Of a DNA stretch of 24,075 nt, positions 1 through 8,185 are shown one piece after another; the first letter of the stretch is position 1; every line of letters starts with the position of its first letter. Source of the DNA: a virus; IMG/VR virus record IMGVR_UViG_3300010148_000119, positions 1-24,075 of that record; one strand, 5' to 3'. A program made the translations under genes and the position numbers. Under the pieces are notes generated by a model, which ran no database searches, had not been told where the DNA came from, and worked only from the letters and a program-made list of their open reading frames with translations.

Positions 1-557
1 AAGAACATTTCTCTTGTAGACAAACAATCATTAATACAATAAGTAGTTAACTTTTTTATATCATTTTCTGTGTGATAATCTTTGTGAGACTTACTCATGT
101 CTTCTACGTTGTGCCAATCCATGCTAAACTGTAGCCATTTAAGACTACAGCGTTTAGCAGGATTATCGTAATTGTTTATGGCTAGAATATCACATTCATT
201 AAAAGGATTATCATCTATTTTAAATAGAGGAAACTCTTTAGCATTCATTCGCTCTATAGTTTCTTGAGCTATGTTGTAAATTTGTTGAGCAACCATCATC
301 CCATGATTTAGAACTTCAGTTTCTTTTAGAGTGAGCAAAAACCTTGAAACTTGAGAATCAAATCTCAATCCATTGTAAGAAACAAGTAACGTTTTGTTTT
401 TAATGCAGTCTTCTAAAAAAGCTATGCATGCATAGGAATCATTTTGAAAACCGCTGATTTCAAATATTACTTTATCTTCTGGATCTTTTATATTAATAAA
501 TACTGCTAAGAAACAATTTAGAACTGTTTCATAGTCATAAACATATGCTTTAGCCAT
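1..557 (-). CDS. Family B DNA polymerase, N-terminal 3'-5' exonuclease part (partial)
   Basis: The gene starts with ATG at 557 and runs off the left edge after 185 codons, so only the N-terminal proofreading domain is visible. The three exonuclease motifs of the DnaQ/PolB fold are present: Exo I DYE at residues 8-10 (D8, E10), Exo II YNGLRFD at 61-67 (N62, D67), and Exo III YCIND at 173-177 (Y173, D177). The stretch DNPAKRCSLKWLQFSM at about 131-146 is typical of phage PolB exonuclease domains. Its place at the end of a run holding primase, helicase and SSB genes supports a replicative polymerase. A stand-alone exonuclease cannot be excluded because the polymerase motifs lie outside the window. 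Confidence 0.85.
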   Translation of the reverse strand, partial: MAKAYVYDYETVLNCFLAVFINIKDPEDKVIFEISGFQNDSYACIAFLEDCIKNKTLLVSYNGLRFDSQVSRFLLTLKETEVLNHGMMVAQQIYNIAQETIERMNAKEFPLFKIDDNPFNECDILAINNYDNPAKRCSLKWLQFSMDWHNVEDMSKSHKDYHTENDIKKLTTYCINDCLSTREMF

Positions 558-569
558 ATAAATTTAATT

Positions 570-1130
570 TTAACAAGAGCAAAGACCAACAAATAAATAT
601 GTTCCCTTTGACTCTGTTTTTGATTTTTTGTACTTAATTGTAGCACAATGATACTGATTAAAATTTATGAGTCTTTTTCTAATTTCAACTTTAAATGTAG
701 CATTTTCTCTTGCTGTTTTTTCACAATGTGCTCTTGTTAAATCAATGCAGTCTTGTAATGTATCAGCTACTGCTAACTCTGTTTTATCCCAATCGTCTAT
801 GCCAACATACTTAGTAACCCATTTTCGTGCTCCTTTTTGCGGATTTCTTTCAACGGTGCTTTTAATTTTATTGGTGTTATAGACTCTTTCTTTAAGACAA
901 ACCCCCCATGTTTCCCATTTAGGTACATTTCCTTCAATCCATTCATCTGCCTTTTCAATACCTTCAATAGAATGATATTTTCTTGTAACGTCTTGAGTGA
1001 ATGATGTGGTATTAAAATCTCCATTATATGAACCTCTACCAGATTCTGCTTCTGCTTCTTCAGTTACCATTTTCCATGCCTCTTGCATTGAGTTTGCTTG
1101 TACTGTTGTTGTTCTTAATGTTGCTCCCAT
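570..1130 (-). CDS. Hypothetical phage protein, 186 aa
   Basis: I do not recognise this family. It is a soluble, charged protein with a tryptophan-rich middle (around residues 66-76 and 104-114) and a C-terminus ending LFVGLCSC. The start at 1130 overlaps the end of the upstream gene by 16 nt, and the stop lies 12 nt before the polymerase start, so it is probably co-transcribed with the polymerase. The coding strand, codon use and tight spacing support a real gene. The function is unknown; a role in replication is only suggested by position. Confidence 0.8.
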   Translation of the reverse strand: MGATLRTTTVQANSMQEAWKMVTEEAEAESGRGSYNGDFNTTSFTQDVTRKYHSIEGIEKADEWIEGNVPKWETWGVCLKERVYNTNKIKSTVERNPQKGARKWVTKYVGIDDWDKTELAVADTLQDCIDLTRAHCEKTARENATFKVEIRKRLINFNQYHCATIKYKKSKTESKGTYLFVGLCSC

Positions 1131-1555
1131 GTTTGTTCTTTTGATTGAATAATTGATGCACCTAATCCTTGTATCTCATCATCTGATGATTCTAACATCA
1201 TAAGGATTTTATCATATTGTTCTTCTGTAATTACTTTTTCTTGGAACAATCTACCTAAGTATCTTTTGTATACAACTTCTGGACGGTTAATTTCATAACC
1301 TTTATTTTCATATCTATACCCTTTATTGAGTTTAGAATTAATTAATTTATTTACTATAGCATTTGCTGCATTTTTAGATAAACCATTTCCTTTGGTTCCT
1401 CCATTTAACTTTCTATTGCCTCTTCTACCGTAGGCAAAATCTACATCATACAGATCTGATAAAGGTCTTTTTATTTTACTAACTAAATATACTTTGTCAG
1501 ATGGATAGTTATTACAATAAAGGTGATGGTTTTCTACTAATTTATTTGCATTCAT
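1115..1555 (-). CDS. WGR-like domain protein, 146 aa
   Basis: Residues about 22-85 resemble a WGR domain, the small DNA-end or nick-binding fold of PARPs and some bacterial proteins. A beta-rich start (KVYLVSKIK) leads to FAYGRRGNRK, with the GRxG signature where WGR domains have WGRxG. It continues with SKNAANAIVNKL and ends SKLNKGY, the usual 'K...KGY' close. The first W of WGR is replaced by Y (AYGRRG), so the assignment is by pattern and not certain. The C-terminal 60 residues look helical. It is the first gene after the 1571-1602 terminator and lies two genes upstream of the polymerase. A DNA-binding accessory role is inferred. Confidence 0.6.
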   Translation of the reverse strand: MNANKLVENHHLYCNNYPSDKVYLVSKIKRPLSDLYDVDFAYGRRGNRKLNGGTKGNGLSKNAANAIVNKLINSKLNKGYRYENKGYEINRPEVVYKRYLGRLFQEKVITEEQYDKILMMLESSDDEIQGLGASIIQSKEQTWEQH

Positions 1556-1564
1556 AATTTTAAG

Positions 1565-1602
1565 ATAAAAAAAATGCGTACCTCCTTAAAGATACGCATT
1601 TT
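1565..1602 (-). terminator. Intrinsic terminator
   Basis: Read on the minus strand, a perfect 10-bp stem (AAAATGCGTA with TACGCATTTT, 1593-1602 and 1571-1580) closes a 12-nt loop and is followed by a T-run. It sits between the 133-aa gene ending at 1627 and the WGR-like gene starting at 1555. The loop reads TCTTTAAGGAGG, so it holds an exposed Shine-Dalgarno-like sequence. Confidence 0.8.
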
Positions 1603-1626
1603 ATGTTCGTGTTAATAAACTGTATT

Positions 1627-2028
1627 TTAGCTTACCAGCTCTTCTGTTTTAACGGAAGTTTTCATTACTTCTTTAAAGTCAAACTCTGAAGCATTAATGG
1701 CTACTGTATTAATAAATGCTTCAATATCTTCAGCATTCATTAACTCGTATTCATAAAATGTTTTAAGAGCTTTTCTTTCTTCTTTGTAGTGATTACCGTT
1801 AGGGCGTTTAGTTGCTCTAACAATATCTCCATTAGTATCTATTTTAGGCAGGAAATGAAATGTGTCTTTTTGAACTGTTGTGATTATTGCTAATCTTTTT
1901 TCTTGTGGTAAATAAATACATTCAACATAAGGACAATCCTCATCCATTCTAATCATACTAAAGGTTGGAAATCCTTGATGCTCTTGTACAACAAGCATCA
2001 TTTTTTTGTAGTTGGTTTCTTTTGACAT
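1627..2028 (-). CDS. Hypothetical phage protein, 133 aa
   Basis: Unrecognised small soluble protein. The N-terminal half is beta-rich (residues about 8-75), with two cysteines near 33-38. The C-terminal part is helical and acidic (NAEDIEAFINTVA). It lies 11 nt downstream of the PD-(D/E)XK nuclease gene and immediately upstream of a terminator, so it is the last gene of that transcription unit. A nuclease accessory role is possible but not shown by the sequence. Confidence 0.75.
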   Translation of the reverse strand: MSKETNYKKMMLVVQEHQGFPTFSMIRMDEDCPYVECIYLPQEKRLAIITTVQKDTFHFLPKIDTNGDIVRATKRPNGNHYKEERKALKTFYEYELMNAEDIEAFINTVAINASEFDFKEVMKTSVKTEELVS

Positions 2029-2039
2029 ATGACTTTTTT

Positions 2040-3044
2040 TTATAAAACTACAAAATTATTCGCAAAATCATAAGGCAATTCAAAATCTCTGTGTTCTATA
2101 TGCCAAGATAGTTTATGGTTTACCAACTTAACAAGTTGTTCTCTCCACTTTTTTAATGACTCTTCAGAAACTTTAAAATTATACACCTGATCATTTTTGT
2201 CTACAACTATAAAATGAAATACAAAATCATAATCAAAAGCGGGACCACGCATTAAACTTTTTGCTAATACTTCATAACAAGCGGGCTGTAACCAATAGTC
2301 ATACTTGTCTATGGTTTCTGCAAATTCAGCGATAGTTTTGTTGGTAGTTTTTACATCTGATACAAAAACTGTTTTGTATTTTTTAGATACTTTAATGCAA
2401 TCCATGATACCTTTGATACCAAATTGATATTCATCAGGTCTGTGGTTCATTTCAAGCTCGTATCTAACTTCATCTTTGTCATCTTGTGCGTATAGTAACC
2501 AAGCTGCTTTTTCATCATCTGTAATAGCTTTTGCTTTACGCATACATTTATCCCAAGACTCTTGGTCAACAATTGTTTTGTCAGCATTTTCTACATGCAA
2601 TCTAAAATATTCTAAAGCATTGTCTGTTAGAATTTTCTTTAACCTTTTTGAATCTCCGGTTCCGTCTTTAGTATCTTTTAAACTTTGATACTTGTTAATT
2701 TTAATTAAGTGACTTAGTATTTCTTCATCATAATAATCAAAACTTGGATCTTGAGGGCAAAGTTCTAGCACATAGTTAATACAACTAAGAATTGTTTCGC
2801 TAGGAGTAGCGATGCCCATGTTGACAAATTTGTTACTTAACTCTTCTGGTTCTAATACCATACAGTGTAGTAAACTACCTTCGTCAAAATGTTTGCCGGT
2901 TAGTATTTCTTTATCTTCTAGCACATAGTGCTTGTAATATGTTTTAGGATTTTTAATTAGTAAACGCAAAGCAGATGGACTTAGTAATAAGTCATCTCGA
3001 TTTGCGTGCCAATTTTCCCACATTAACTCATCTGTTTCTCTCAT
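2040..3044 (-). CDS. PD-(D/E)XK exonuclease, RecB/RecE-like
   Basis: This 334-aa protein has the RecB-family nuclease layout. An N-terminal GSLLHCMVLEP motif (about 56-66) matches the 'G-x-x-x-H...LEP' start of phage RecE/exonuclease VIII-like domains. The catalytic centre is GIMDCIKV (D215), then SDVKTT with D230 and K232 as the D-x-K, followed by the QxxxY motif at Q253-Y257 (QPACY). Family members degrade DNA ends 5'-3' to expose single strands for annealing. The gene overlaps the upstream unknown gene by 4 nt. With the Sak4-like ATPase and SSB-like protein it would make a phage recombination set. Confidence 0.85.
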   Translation of the reverse strand: MRETDELMWENWHANRDDLLLSPSALRLLIKNPKTYYKHYVLEDKEILTGKHFDEGSLLHCMVLEPEELSNKFVNMGIATPSETILSCINYVLELCPQDPSFDYYDEEILSHLIKINKYQSLKDTKDGTGDSKRLKKILTDNALEYFRLHVENADKTIVDQESWDKCMRKAKAITDDEKAAWLLYAQDDKDEVRYELEMNHRPDEYQFGIKGIMDCIKVSKKYKTVFVSDVKTTNKTIAEFAETIDKYDYWLQPACYEVLAKSLMRGPAFDYDFVFHFIVVDKNDQVYNFKVSEESLKKWREQLVKLVNHKLSWHIEHRDFELPYDFANNFVVL

Positions 3045-4090
3045 GCAAATTGTTTTGGTTGAATTTTAATTTCAAATCGTTCACTATTTTGTAGATTTGG
3101 TATAAAGAAATACTTGCTTATTAATTGCATATCTTCAGGACTTACTTTAAAGTTTGAAGTTCTTTGTCTAATTATAACTTCATAGTCTTGTAATAAAGAA
3201 TCTATAGTGTCATGACAAGAAAGCAACGCGTTTTTATGCGTATAGTATCTAAAATTAAATAAAGCTACATCACTACAAGAAGCACTTATTCCTTGCTTGT
3301 GCAATCTTCTTTGGAATACATATAAATAGTTTCTAACAAGCAGGGTCATTAGTACATCTTTATTTTTTGTTAAGTTAAATCCAGCAACCATATTAAGTAT
3401 TAATTTATAGTGCTCTTTATCATTAGATGTTCTAGCCCACGATTTTATTGTATTAAATCTTTCTTCTGTAAAGCTAGATCCTTCTGGTGTCAAATCCATT
3501 ACATTTTTATAATGTATAGGTTTTTGATAATATGGAAGCATTATTTTATTTGTATAATTTTCATTTTCTTCAGCATAATTTCTCCAAATAGTACTAGTAG
3601 ACCCAGTATACCTTTTTCTACTAAGACTTAATACAATTGCATCTTCTTGATCTATTACAAAATTATCTACTTGTTCTTGTAAATACGCAATACAGTCATT
3701 ATTTTCATCCTTAAATTTATTTAAATCATCAAAAGATAAAAGATGCATTTTAGTACCACCTATTATCCATTTTACTTTAAGTGCTGTATAGTCAGCCCAT
3801 CTTGATCCAGGATCTATTATGTTGTAAATACATTTTAATCCCGCTTGTTTTCCTGAATGCAGTTTAGCAGGTATAGATTTTTCTATTATTTTTTTAAGTT
3901 CTAAACTACAAGCTATATCCCTATCCTTATTAAGAAGTTCACTTGTAAAATCAACGGATAGATGTTCATTTTTAATACTTGGAGCATCCACAAATTTAAC
4001 GTGCATTAAATCTTTGTATCCAAAATATGTTTTAGATGGTTTGTTTAATCCTCTTAGTCTAAATTTTTCTGGTAATAAAAAATATTTCAT
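3041..4090 (-). CDS. Hypothetical phage protein, 349 aa
   Basis: I do not recognise this protein. It has no obvious transmembrane segment, nucleotide-binding loop or metal-binding cluster. The N-terminal third is basic and mixed alpha/beta. The C-terminal half (about 215-320) looks helical with clustered aromatics. It is translationally coupled to the exonuclease by a 4-nt overlap, which suggests a shared pathway. Upstream lies a 109-nt non-coding gap with a strong RNA structure (4106-4194), which could include its leader. Confidence 0.8.
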   Translation of the reverse strand: MKYFLLPEKFRLRGLNKPSKTYFGYKDLMHVKFVDAPSIKNEHLSVDFTSELLNKDRDIACSLELKKIIEKSIPAKLHSGKQAGLKCIYNIIDPGSRWADYTALKVKWIIGGTKMHLLSFDDLNKFKDENNDCIAYLQEQVDNFVIDQEDAIVLSLSRKRYTGSTSTIWRNYAEENENYTNKIMLPYYQKPIHYKNVMDLTPEGSSFTEERFNTIKSWARTSNDKEHYKLILNMVAGFNLTKNKDVLMTLLVRNYLYVFQRRLHKQGISASCSDVALFNFRYYTHKNALLSCHDTIDSLLQDYEVIIRQRTSNFKVSPEDMQLISKYFFIPNLQNSERFEIKIQPKQFA

Positions 4091-4105
4091 TTTGTTTAAT
4101 TAATA

Positions 4106-4194
4106 AAGGGGTGCAAAAGGTTTTCTGCTAGATAAATCCTATGGCTTCTCCATCAGGCAATCTCCGAATTACACGGTATACAATTGCACCCCTT
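4106..4194 (-). ncRNA. Candidate structured RNA / branched leader element
   Basis: An 11-bp perfect outer stem (4106-4116 with 4184-4194, arms AAGGGGTGCAA and TTGCACCCCTT) encloses 67 nt with further hairpins. One is CCG/CGG with a 7-nt loop (4164-4176). The other is CCT..TGG/CCA..AGG (4138-4157). It fills the gap between the MoxR-like gene and the 349-aa gene. There is no long U-tract, so it is not a typical terminator, and no tRNA T-arm is present. A stable small RNA, processing site or leader is possible. The strand is assumed from the flanking genes. Confidence 0.5.
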
Positions 4195-4199
4195 AGTTA

Positions 4200-5396
4200 T
4201 TACTCTAATATAACGTCAACAATATCAGTGTCCATCATCAATTTATTGTATCTGCTGTTACTGTTAATTACTTTTTTAGCAAATATAAATTTCAAATCAG
4301 AACCAAGTATGTTGGTTTTAATTAGCTCACTTACACGATCTAGATATTTATCAGTAATATCATGCGTGGTTATTTTTTGAAGCATATAGTTGATTAATCT
4401 GGTAGTCAAAACATAAGCTAGATCAGCTCTATAATCACTCCCGCTTTTAATCAATGAACTAATTTTACTTTTGACTGTATCAAAAGTAGTTTCTGTATCT
4501 AATATCTCTTGAGGAGAAATCATTTTATCCAAGTTGTTATGAATGAAATTAGTATACATTGTTGTAACTTCTGGACCAACAGCACCCTCACCAATGTTTT
4601 GAATCAATGGTAATGAAGAATTAAAATCTTTAATTGTTCTTAGCGAGTTGTAAAACTTAACCAAACTTCTAGGATTAACTTCCGGACGCTCTTCTTTAAT
4701 AATTTCTTGCCCGTGCAGCAAAGTAAAATTAATTGAACGGGGATCAATATTAGCTCCTTCTGCCCACGATGCCCAAACTTCAGGTTCCCATTTCATATCA
4801 AAAGTTATGTACCTTGATTTTGCAGCAGGATCAATGTCAGTAACATTGTAAGTTCCATCATCTGGGTTTTCTGTAAGAAGAATAGTCCATCCTTTAGGTA
4901 AACTCCAAGAAATATATTTTTGTCTGTCAATAATTTCCATTACCGCTTGCATAAATCTAGGAGCAGCTCTTGTATAGTCATCAAGAATTAAGATACCACC
5001 TTCTCCTTTACCAGCAATCCAGGCAGGTTTAGCATAAGTCATTCGACTATTGTTAGTTGCTTGCCATCCTTGTTTTTCAAATGAATGCATTACTTTTTCA
5101 TCTACCCATTTGGCTACTTTTTTACCATCTTTTTGTCCAATCATATAGTACTCTTTTACAGGAATACCAACCAAGTCACCCAGTTCATCAAGTTGTGCTA
5201 AATTAATAGCTTCAACGTGTTTTATATTTAGTTCTTCTGCAAGTTGGTGAACTACACTTGTTTTACCAAGCCCAGCAGGGCCACATATAGATATGCTGAT
5301 TGGTTTTTGACCTTCAGCTTGTATTGCTTTGTTGTTGTTGATTAAATGTGTAAGTGTTTCTTTTAGCTCTGTACTGTTTAATTCTACTTTGTTCAT
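4200..5396 (-). CDS. MoxR-type AAA+ ATPase
   Basis: 398-aa AAA+ ATPase with Walker A GPAGLGKT at residues 39-46, Walker B GILILDDYTRA near 134-144, and a sensor-like LLTENPDDG soon after. MoxR-family ATPases act as chaperones that load or remodel partners, usually encoded beside a VWA protein, as here. I chose the ATG at 5396 (MNKVEL). The open frame continues upstream to 5477 but would overlap the VWA gene by 67 nt, while 5396 leaves a normal 14-nt spacer. The C-terminal region (about 260-398) is helical. The substrate is unknown. Confidence 0.85.
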   Translation of the reverse strand: MNKVELNSTELKETLTHLINNNKAIQAEGQKPISISICGPAGLGKTSVVHQLAEELNIKHVEAINLAQLDELGDLVGIPVKEYYMIGQKDGKKVAKWVDEKVMHSFEKQGWQATNNSRMTYAKPAWIAGKGEGGILILDDYTRAAPRFMQAVMEIIDRQKYISWSLPKGWTILLTENPDDGTYNVTDIDPAAKSRYITFDMKWEPEVWASWAEGANIDPRSINFTLLHGQEIIKEERPEVNPRSLVKFYNSLRTIKDFNSSLPLIQNIGEGAVGPEVTTMYTNFIHNNLDKMISPQEILDTETTFDTVKSKISSLIKSGSDYRADLAYVLTTRLINYMLQKITTHDITDKYLDRVSELIKTNILGSDLKFIFAKKVINSNSRYNKLMMDTDIVDVILE

Positions 5397-5410
5397 ACTA
5401 TTTTTAATAA

Positions 5411-6778
5411 TTAATTTAATTGAATTGTTTTGCCCGGTAAATGATCTGTCCAATTTGATTGTTCTGATAGAACCCAAAGGACATTTTTAATTTTTGCTTG
5501 AGGAGCTGGTGCTTCTCCGTCAGTTAAATAAATAAGTGTAGAGTATTTGCTTTTACTTGCATTAAAATAATCTACAACCTCGTTAAAGTCAGTACCACCT
5601 CTTCCTTCTATGTCAAATTCCATATTTCTTTTGTACTTAATAACTTTGCCCATAGATGTATCTGCAAATACCAAAGAAAAGTCATGTCCTGTTTTATTCA
5701 TATGATAAATCTCATTCATAAACTCTTTTACTTCTTTAGTTGATACTGATGCTGAACTGTCTATAGCGAGTAATACATGTGAAAAGGATTCTATTTTCAT
5801 ACCAAAGTCTAACTCAAATCGTTTGCTTTGTTTTCTTTTAGTTTTTTTAATATTGTACTTGGTACTATTGCCAATAAATCTTCTCATAAACGCTTTCCAA
5901 TTAAATTTAGGAGGTGTTATTTCTTTCAAGGCAGCTAATTTTTCTGCTATATGCCCAGGAACAGTCCCTCTAGCTTTAATTGTTTGTTCTGCTACTTCTT
6001 CTAAAACTGTAAGAATTTGTCTTTCAATTAGCTTTTTAGCTGTTTCAGATGCGTCTTCAACTTCGTCCCAATTATGTTCAGGCAATGTTATGTCATAGTC
6101 ATTACCCAAGTTTGTTTTGGATTCACCATTTTGAATAGCTTCTTCTATTGCTTGCATCAAATCTGTACAACCGTTACCGTTATCTTGACCATCATTTTGA
6201 TTATCATCATCCTGATCATCTTGGCCGTTAGCATCACTTTGACTTTTGTCATCACTATTATTGTCACAGTCTTCGTCACAGTTTTCATTACTACTGCAAC
6301 TAGAAGGTGGCGTTGGTGGCGGTGGTGCATTTTTCTTAGCATTCATTAATTTGTTGTAATATACATTACTACCTTCTTCTTCGTATAATCCATATTTTTC
6401 AAACTTTTCTAATGTGCAACCATCAGGCGGTAACATTTCGCTATCAATTTTTTGATTGATTTCAATGTCTTGAGCAATATTTGATATTTCTTTATCTGTT
6501 TGATGTTTAAACATATCTGTACAGTGAAAAAATGCAATATGCATTAGCTCATGTTGCAATAAACCACATCTATGATCATTCGATAAAGATTGCCAAAAAT
6601 CAGGATTAATAAGTAATTTGTAATTAATACCTTGTAATCCTACACCGGCAGTTGGTACTTGCTTTGTAAACATTTTTTGAAGATTCAATAGCAATAGTCC
6701 ATAAAACGGTTGTTTAAGCATGAGCGTTTTACAAACTATTGATAAATCTTTTTGTAGTTCTTTTTCAGTCATTGTCAA
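5411..6778 (-). CDS. VWA-like / putative metallopeptidase protein (DUF2201-like)
   Basis: 455 aa. The N-terminal metallopeptidase-like domain carries HELMH at residues 76-80 (HExxH zinc motif). A proline stretch and a highly acidic Asp/Asn/Gln linker follow (about 151-203). The C-terminal VWA-like domain has a MIDAS motif DSSAS at 340-344, a GGTDF segment and LTDGEAP near the end. This architecture matches the DUF2201-type partners of MoxR ATPases, and the MoxR-like gene is next in the operon. The HExxH may coordinate metal without being a protease. The start at 6778 overlaps the preceding gene by 14 nt; an in-frame ATG two codons downstream is an alternative. Confidence 0.85.
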   Translation of the reverse strand: MTMTEKELQKDLSIVCKTLMLKQPFYGLLLLNLQKMFTKQVPTAGVGLQGINYKLLINPDFWQSLSNDHRCGLLQHELMHIAFFHCTDMFKHQTDKEISNIAQDIEINQKIDSEMLPPDGCTLEKFEKYGLYEEEGSNVYYNKLMNAKKNAPPPPTPPSSCSSNENCDEDCDNNSDDKSQSDANGQDDQDDDNQNDGQDNGNGCTDLMQAIEEAIQNGESKTNLGNDYDITLPEHNWDEVEDASETAKKLIERQILTVLEEVAEQTIKARGTVPGHIAEKLAALKEITPPKFNWKAFMRRFIGNSTKYNIKKTKRKQSKRFELDFGMKIESFSHVLLAIDSSASVSTKEVKEFMNEIYHMNKTGHDFSLVFADTSMGKVIKYKRNMEFDIEGRGGTDFNEVVDYFNASKSKYSTLIYLTDGEAPAPQAKIKNVLWVLSEQSNWTDHLPGKTIQLN

Positions 6779-7166
6779 ATAAATTTAAATTAGCAGGTGG
6801 TATATAATCAAAGCTTGTATCTAAAGTAATGCTGTATTTAATAAAATCCATATAGTACTTTAAGAAAGCGTTTATAGAGTCATCATCTACATCGTTATTT
6901 CTTAGGTAATTGTATATGTCTTTTGTTGATTTACTTATGCTTTTATCAATTTTGAATCCTGTGTGTTCTCTTGCACAATCCATAATTTCCGCAACAATTT
7001 TTTGTATTGAGTCATTGTTTTGATATTTGTGCCCTATTGTTTTGCTTTTATATACTATTGCAATGCAATTAGTTTTTGTCATTTGTTCTTTAAGTATTTT
7101 TAAAGCTATTTCATGATTTGTTGTGTCTTTACTTTCTAGTAGATCGTCTATTCTTTTTGATTGCAT
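6765..7166 (-). CDS. Hypothetical phage protein, 133 aa
   Basis: Unrecognised, mostly helical and charged protein with a C-terminal tail ending LFDND. Its start at 7166 lies inside the primase gene (38-nt overlap) and its stop overlaps the VWA gene start by 14 nt, so it is tightly embedded in the operon. An internal ATG at codon 28 would shorten it and remove the overlap. Nothing in the sequence shows a function. Confidence 0.7.
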   Translation of the reverse strand: MQSKRIDDLLESKDTTNHEIALKILKEQMTKTNCIAIVYKSKTIGHKYQNNDSIQKIVAEIMDCAREHTGFKIDKSISKSTKDIYNYLRNNDVDDDSINAFLKYYMDFIKYSITLDTSFDYIPPANLNLFDND

Positions 7167-8127
7167 CTTTAAATTTTATTTTAAAAAATATTTTTGTGTT
7201 TTCTGTCCCATGTTGTTTAACTGATTCAGCAAAGTCTTTTTCGTAGTCAAAGTGTATGTATGGTATTTGGTGTTCTGTCCAGTACATATTCATTGCTTTG
7301 ATGCCTGCTTCGTCATTGTCAAACATTGTGAAAACATATTCGTAATGAGATTTGTAAGTGTCTAATATGGAGGCAGTGATAGTAACATTTTCTGAGTCGG
7401 GTGCTACAAGCTCTATGTTAGGCAAGCGCATTGATTGAAATGCTCCTATGTCTTTGAGAGAAGACGCGATGATTAAGCACTTGGCTTTCATTGTCAATTG
7501 TTCTGCACCTTGCAGATAATCTTTAATCTTCAAAAACTTTGCTACCTTTCTATTAGGTTGGTATATCTTATATAGGCTTTTATCTTTAGAGAAGAAGCCG
7601 TACATCATTTTTCCTGAATTAAATACCATTTTAGATTTGACATTATTTCGTGTCATTTCTATAGTATATTCAGATAAAGGTTTAATGTTGTATTTATTTA
7701 AGAACCGTCCACTAATCCCAAATTGTTCCCAATAATTTGCATCGCTGTTTAGCCATTTTCTAATTTTGTAATCAGTTACTTCTTTTGTTTCTGCAACAAA
7801 TGCTGTAGTAGAATTAACATTTACATTATTTTTAAACAGCTCAAGAGTTTTTCTAAAAGCTTCCTGGCGAGTTTTAAGTTGATACATATGTTGTACAATA
7901 TCAATAGCATCACCATACTGTCCTGAAGAAAAGTCTTTAAATCTGTATATGCCATCCGCTTGAGCATAAAAGATTACCATTGATGGATCTTTATCTGCTG
8001 AATTAAATATAGATTTTATCTTAACTGATTGTCCTGTAAGGCATTCTGTTAGATTTAAAACCTTTTCAAATATTTGATTGCTAGGTATAGGAAAGTTCTT
8101 ATGGTTATAACTAATTGTCTGTATCAT
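7129..8127 (-). CDS. Toprim-domain DNA primase
   Basis: 332 aa. The N-terminal part (about 37-80) reads FNSADKDPSMVIF...FKDFSSGQYGDAIDIVQ, which matches the primase zinc-binding fold but lacks the zinc cysteines. The Toprim domain follows: LIIASSLKD at 218-226, VAPDSE at 241-246, and MFDNDEAG at 268-275 (the DxD metal site). The usual catalytic Glu of the first Toprim motif (EGxxD) is replaced by Ser in ASSLKD. I associate this 'SSLKD' form with Bacteroidota phages. It should synthesise RNA primers for lagging-strand replication with the DnaB-like helicase. A short zinc-less form could alternatively be a helicase-coupled accessory. Confidence 0.85.
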   Translation of the reverse strand: MIQTISYNHKNFPIPSNQIFEKVLNLTECLTGQSVKIKSIFNSADKDPSMVIFYAQADGIYRFKDFSSGQYGDAIDIVQHMYQLKTRQEAFRKTLELFKNNVNVNSTTAFVAETKEVTDYKIRKWLNSDANYWEQFGISGRFLNKYNIKPLSEYTIEMTRNNVKSKMVFNSGKMMYGFFSKDKSLYKIYQPNRKVAKFLKIKDYLQGAEQLTMKAKCLIIASSLKDIGAFQSMRLPNIELVAPDSENVTITASILDTYKSHYEYVFTMFDNDEAGIKAMNMYWTEHQIPYIHFDYEKDFAESVKQHGTENTKIFFKIKFKDAIKKNRRSTRK

Positions 8128-8138
8128 AATTTTAGAGA

Positions 8139-8166
8139 TAAAAAAAGCGGGCTGTTACACCCGCTT
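8139..8166 (-). terminator. Intrinsic terminator after the SSB-like gene
   Basis: On the minus strand a 7-bp GC-rich stem AAGCGGG/CCCGCTT (8160-8166 and 8145-8151) with an 8-nt loop is followed by a run of six T. It lies 19 nt after the SSB-like stop and just before the primase start, so it would separate the Sak4/SSB transcription unit from the primase unit. Confidence 0.85.
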
Positions 8167-8185
8167 GGCTTTATTAAAACTTAAT

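Noticed and set aside
4120-4160. Hammerhead ribozyme core
   Set aside because: The minus strand has CUGAUGGAG, close to CUGAUGAG, but there is no matching GAAA core or cleavage-site stem.
4106-4194. tRNA gene
   Set aside because: The closing stem looks like an acceptor stem, but it is 11 bp long, there is no T-arm (no GTTCRAN-type loop) and the interior arms have wrong sizes.
5397-5477. N-terminal extension of the MoxR-like protein
   Set aside because: It would overlap the VWA gene by 67 nt and adds a basic tail outside the AAA+ fold; ATG at 5396 gives normal spacing.
6074-6349. Plus-strand hydrophobic ORF opposite the VWA gene
   Set aside because: It is the antisense reading of the Asp/Asn-rich linker codons, which gives Ile/Val runs.
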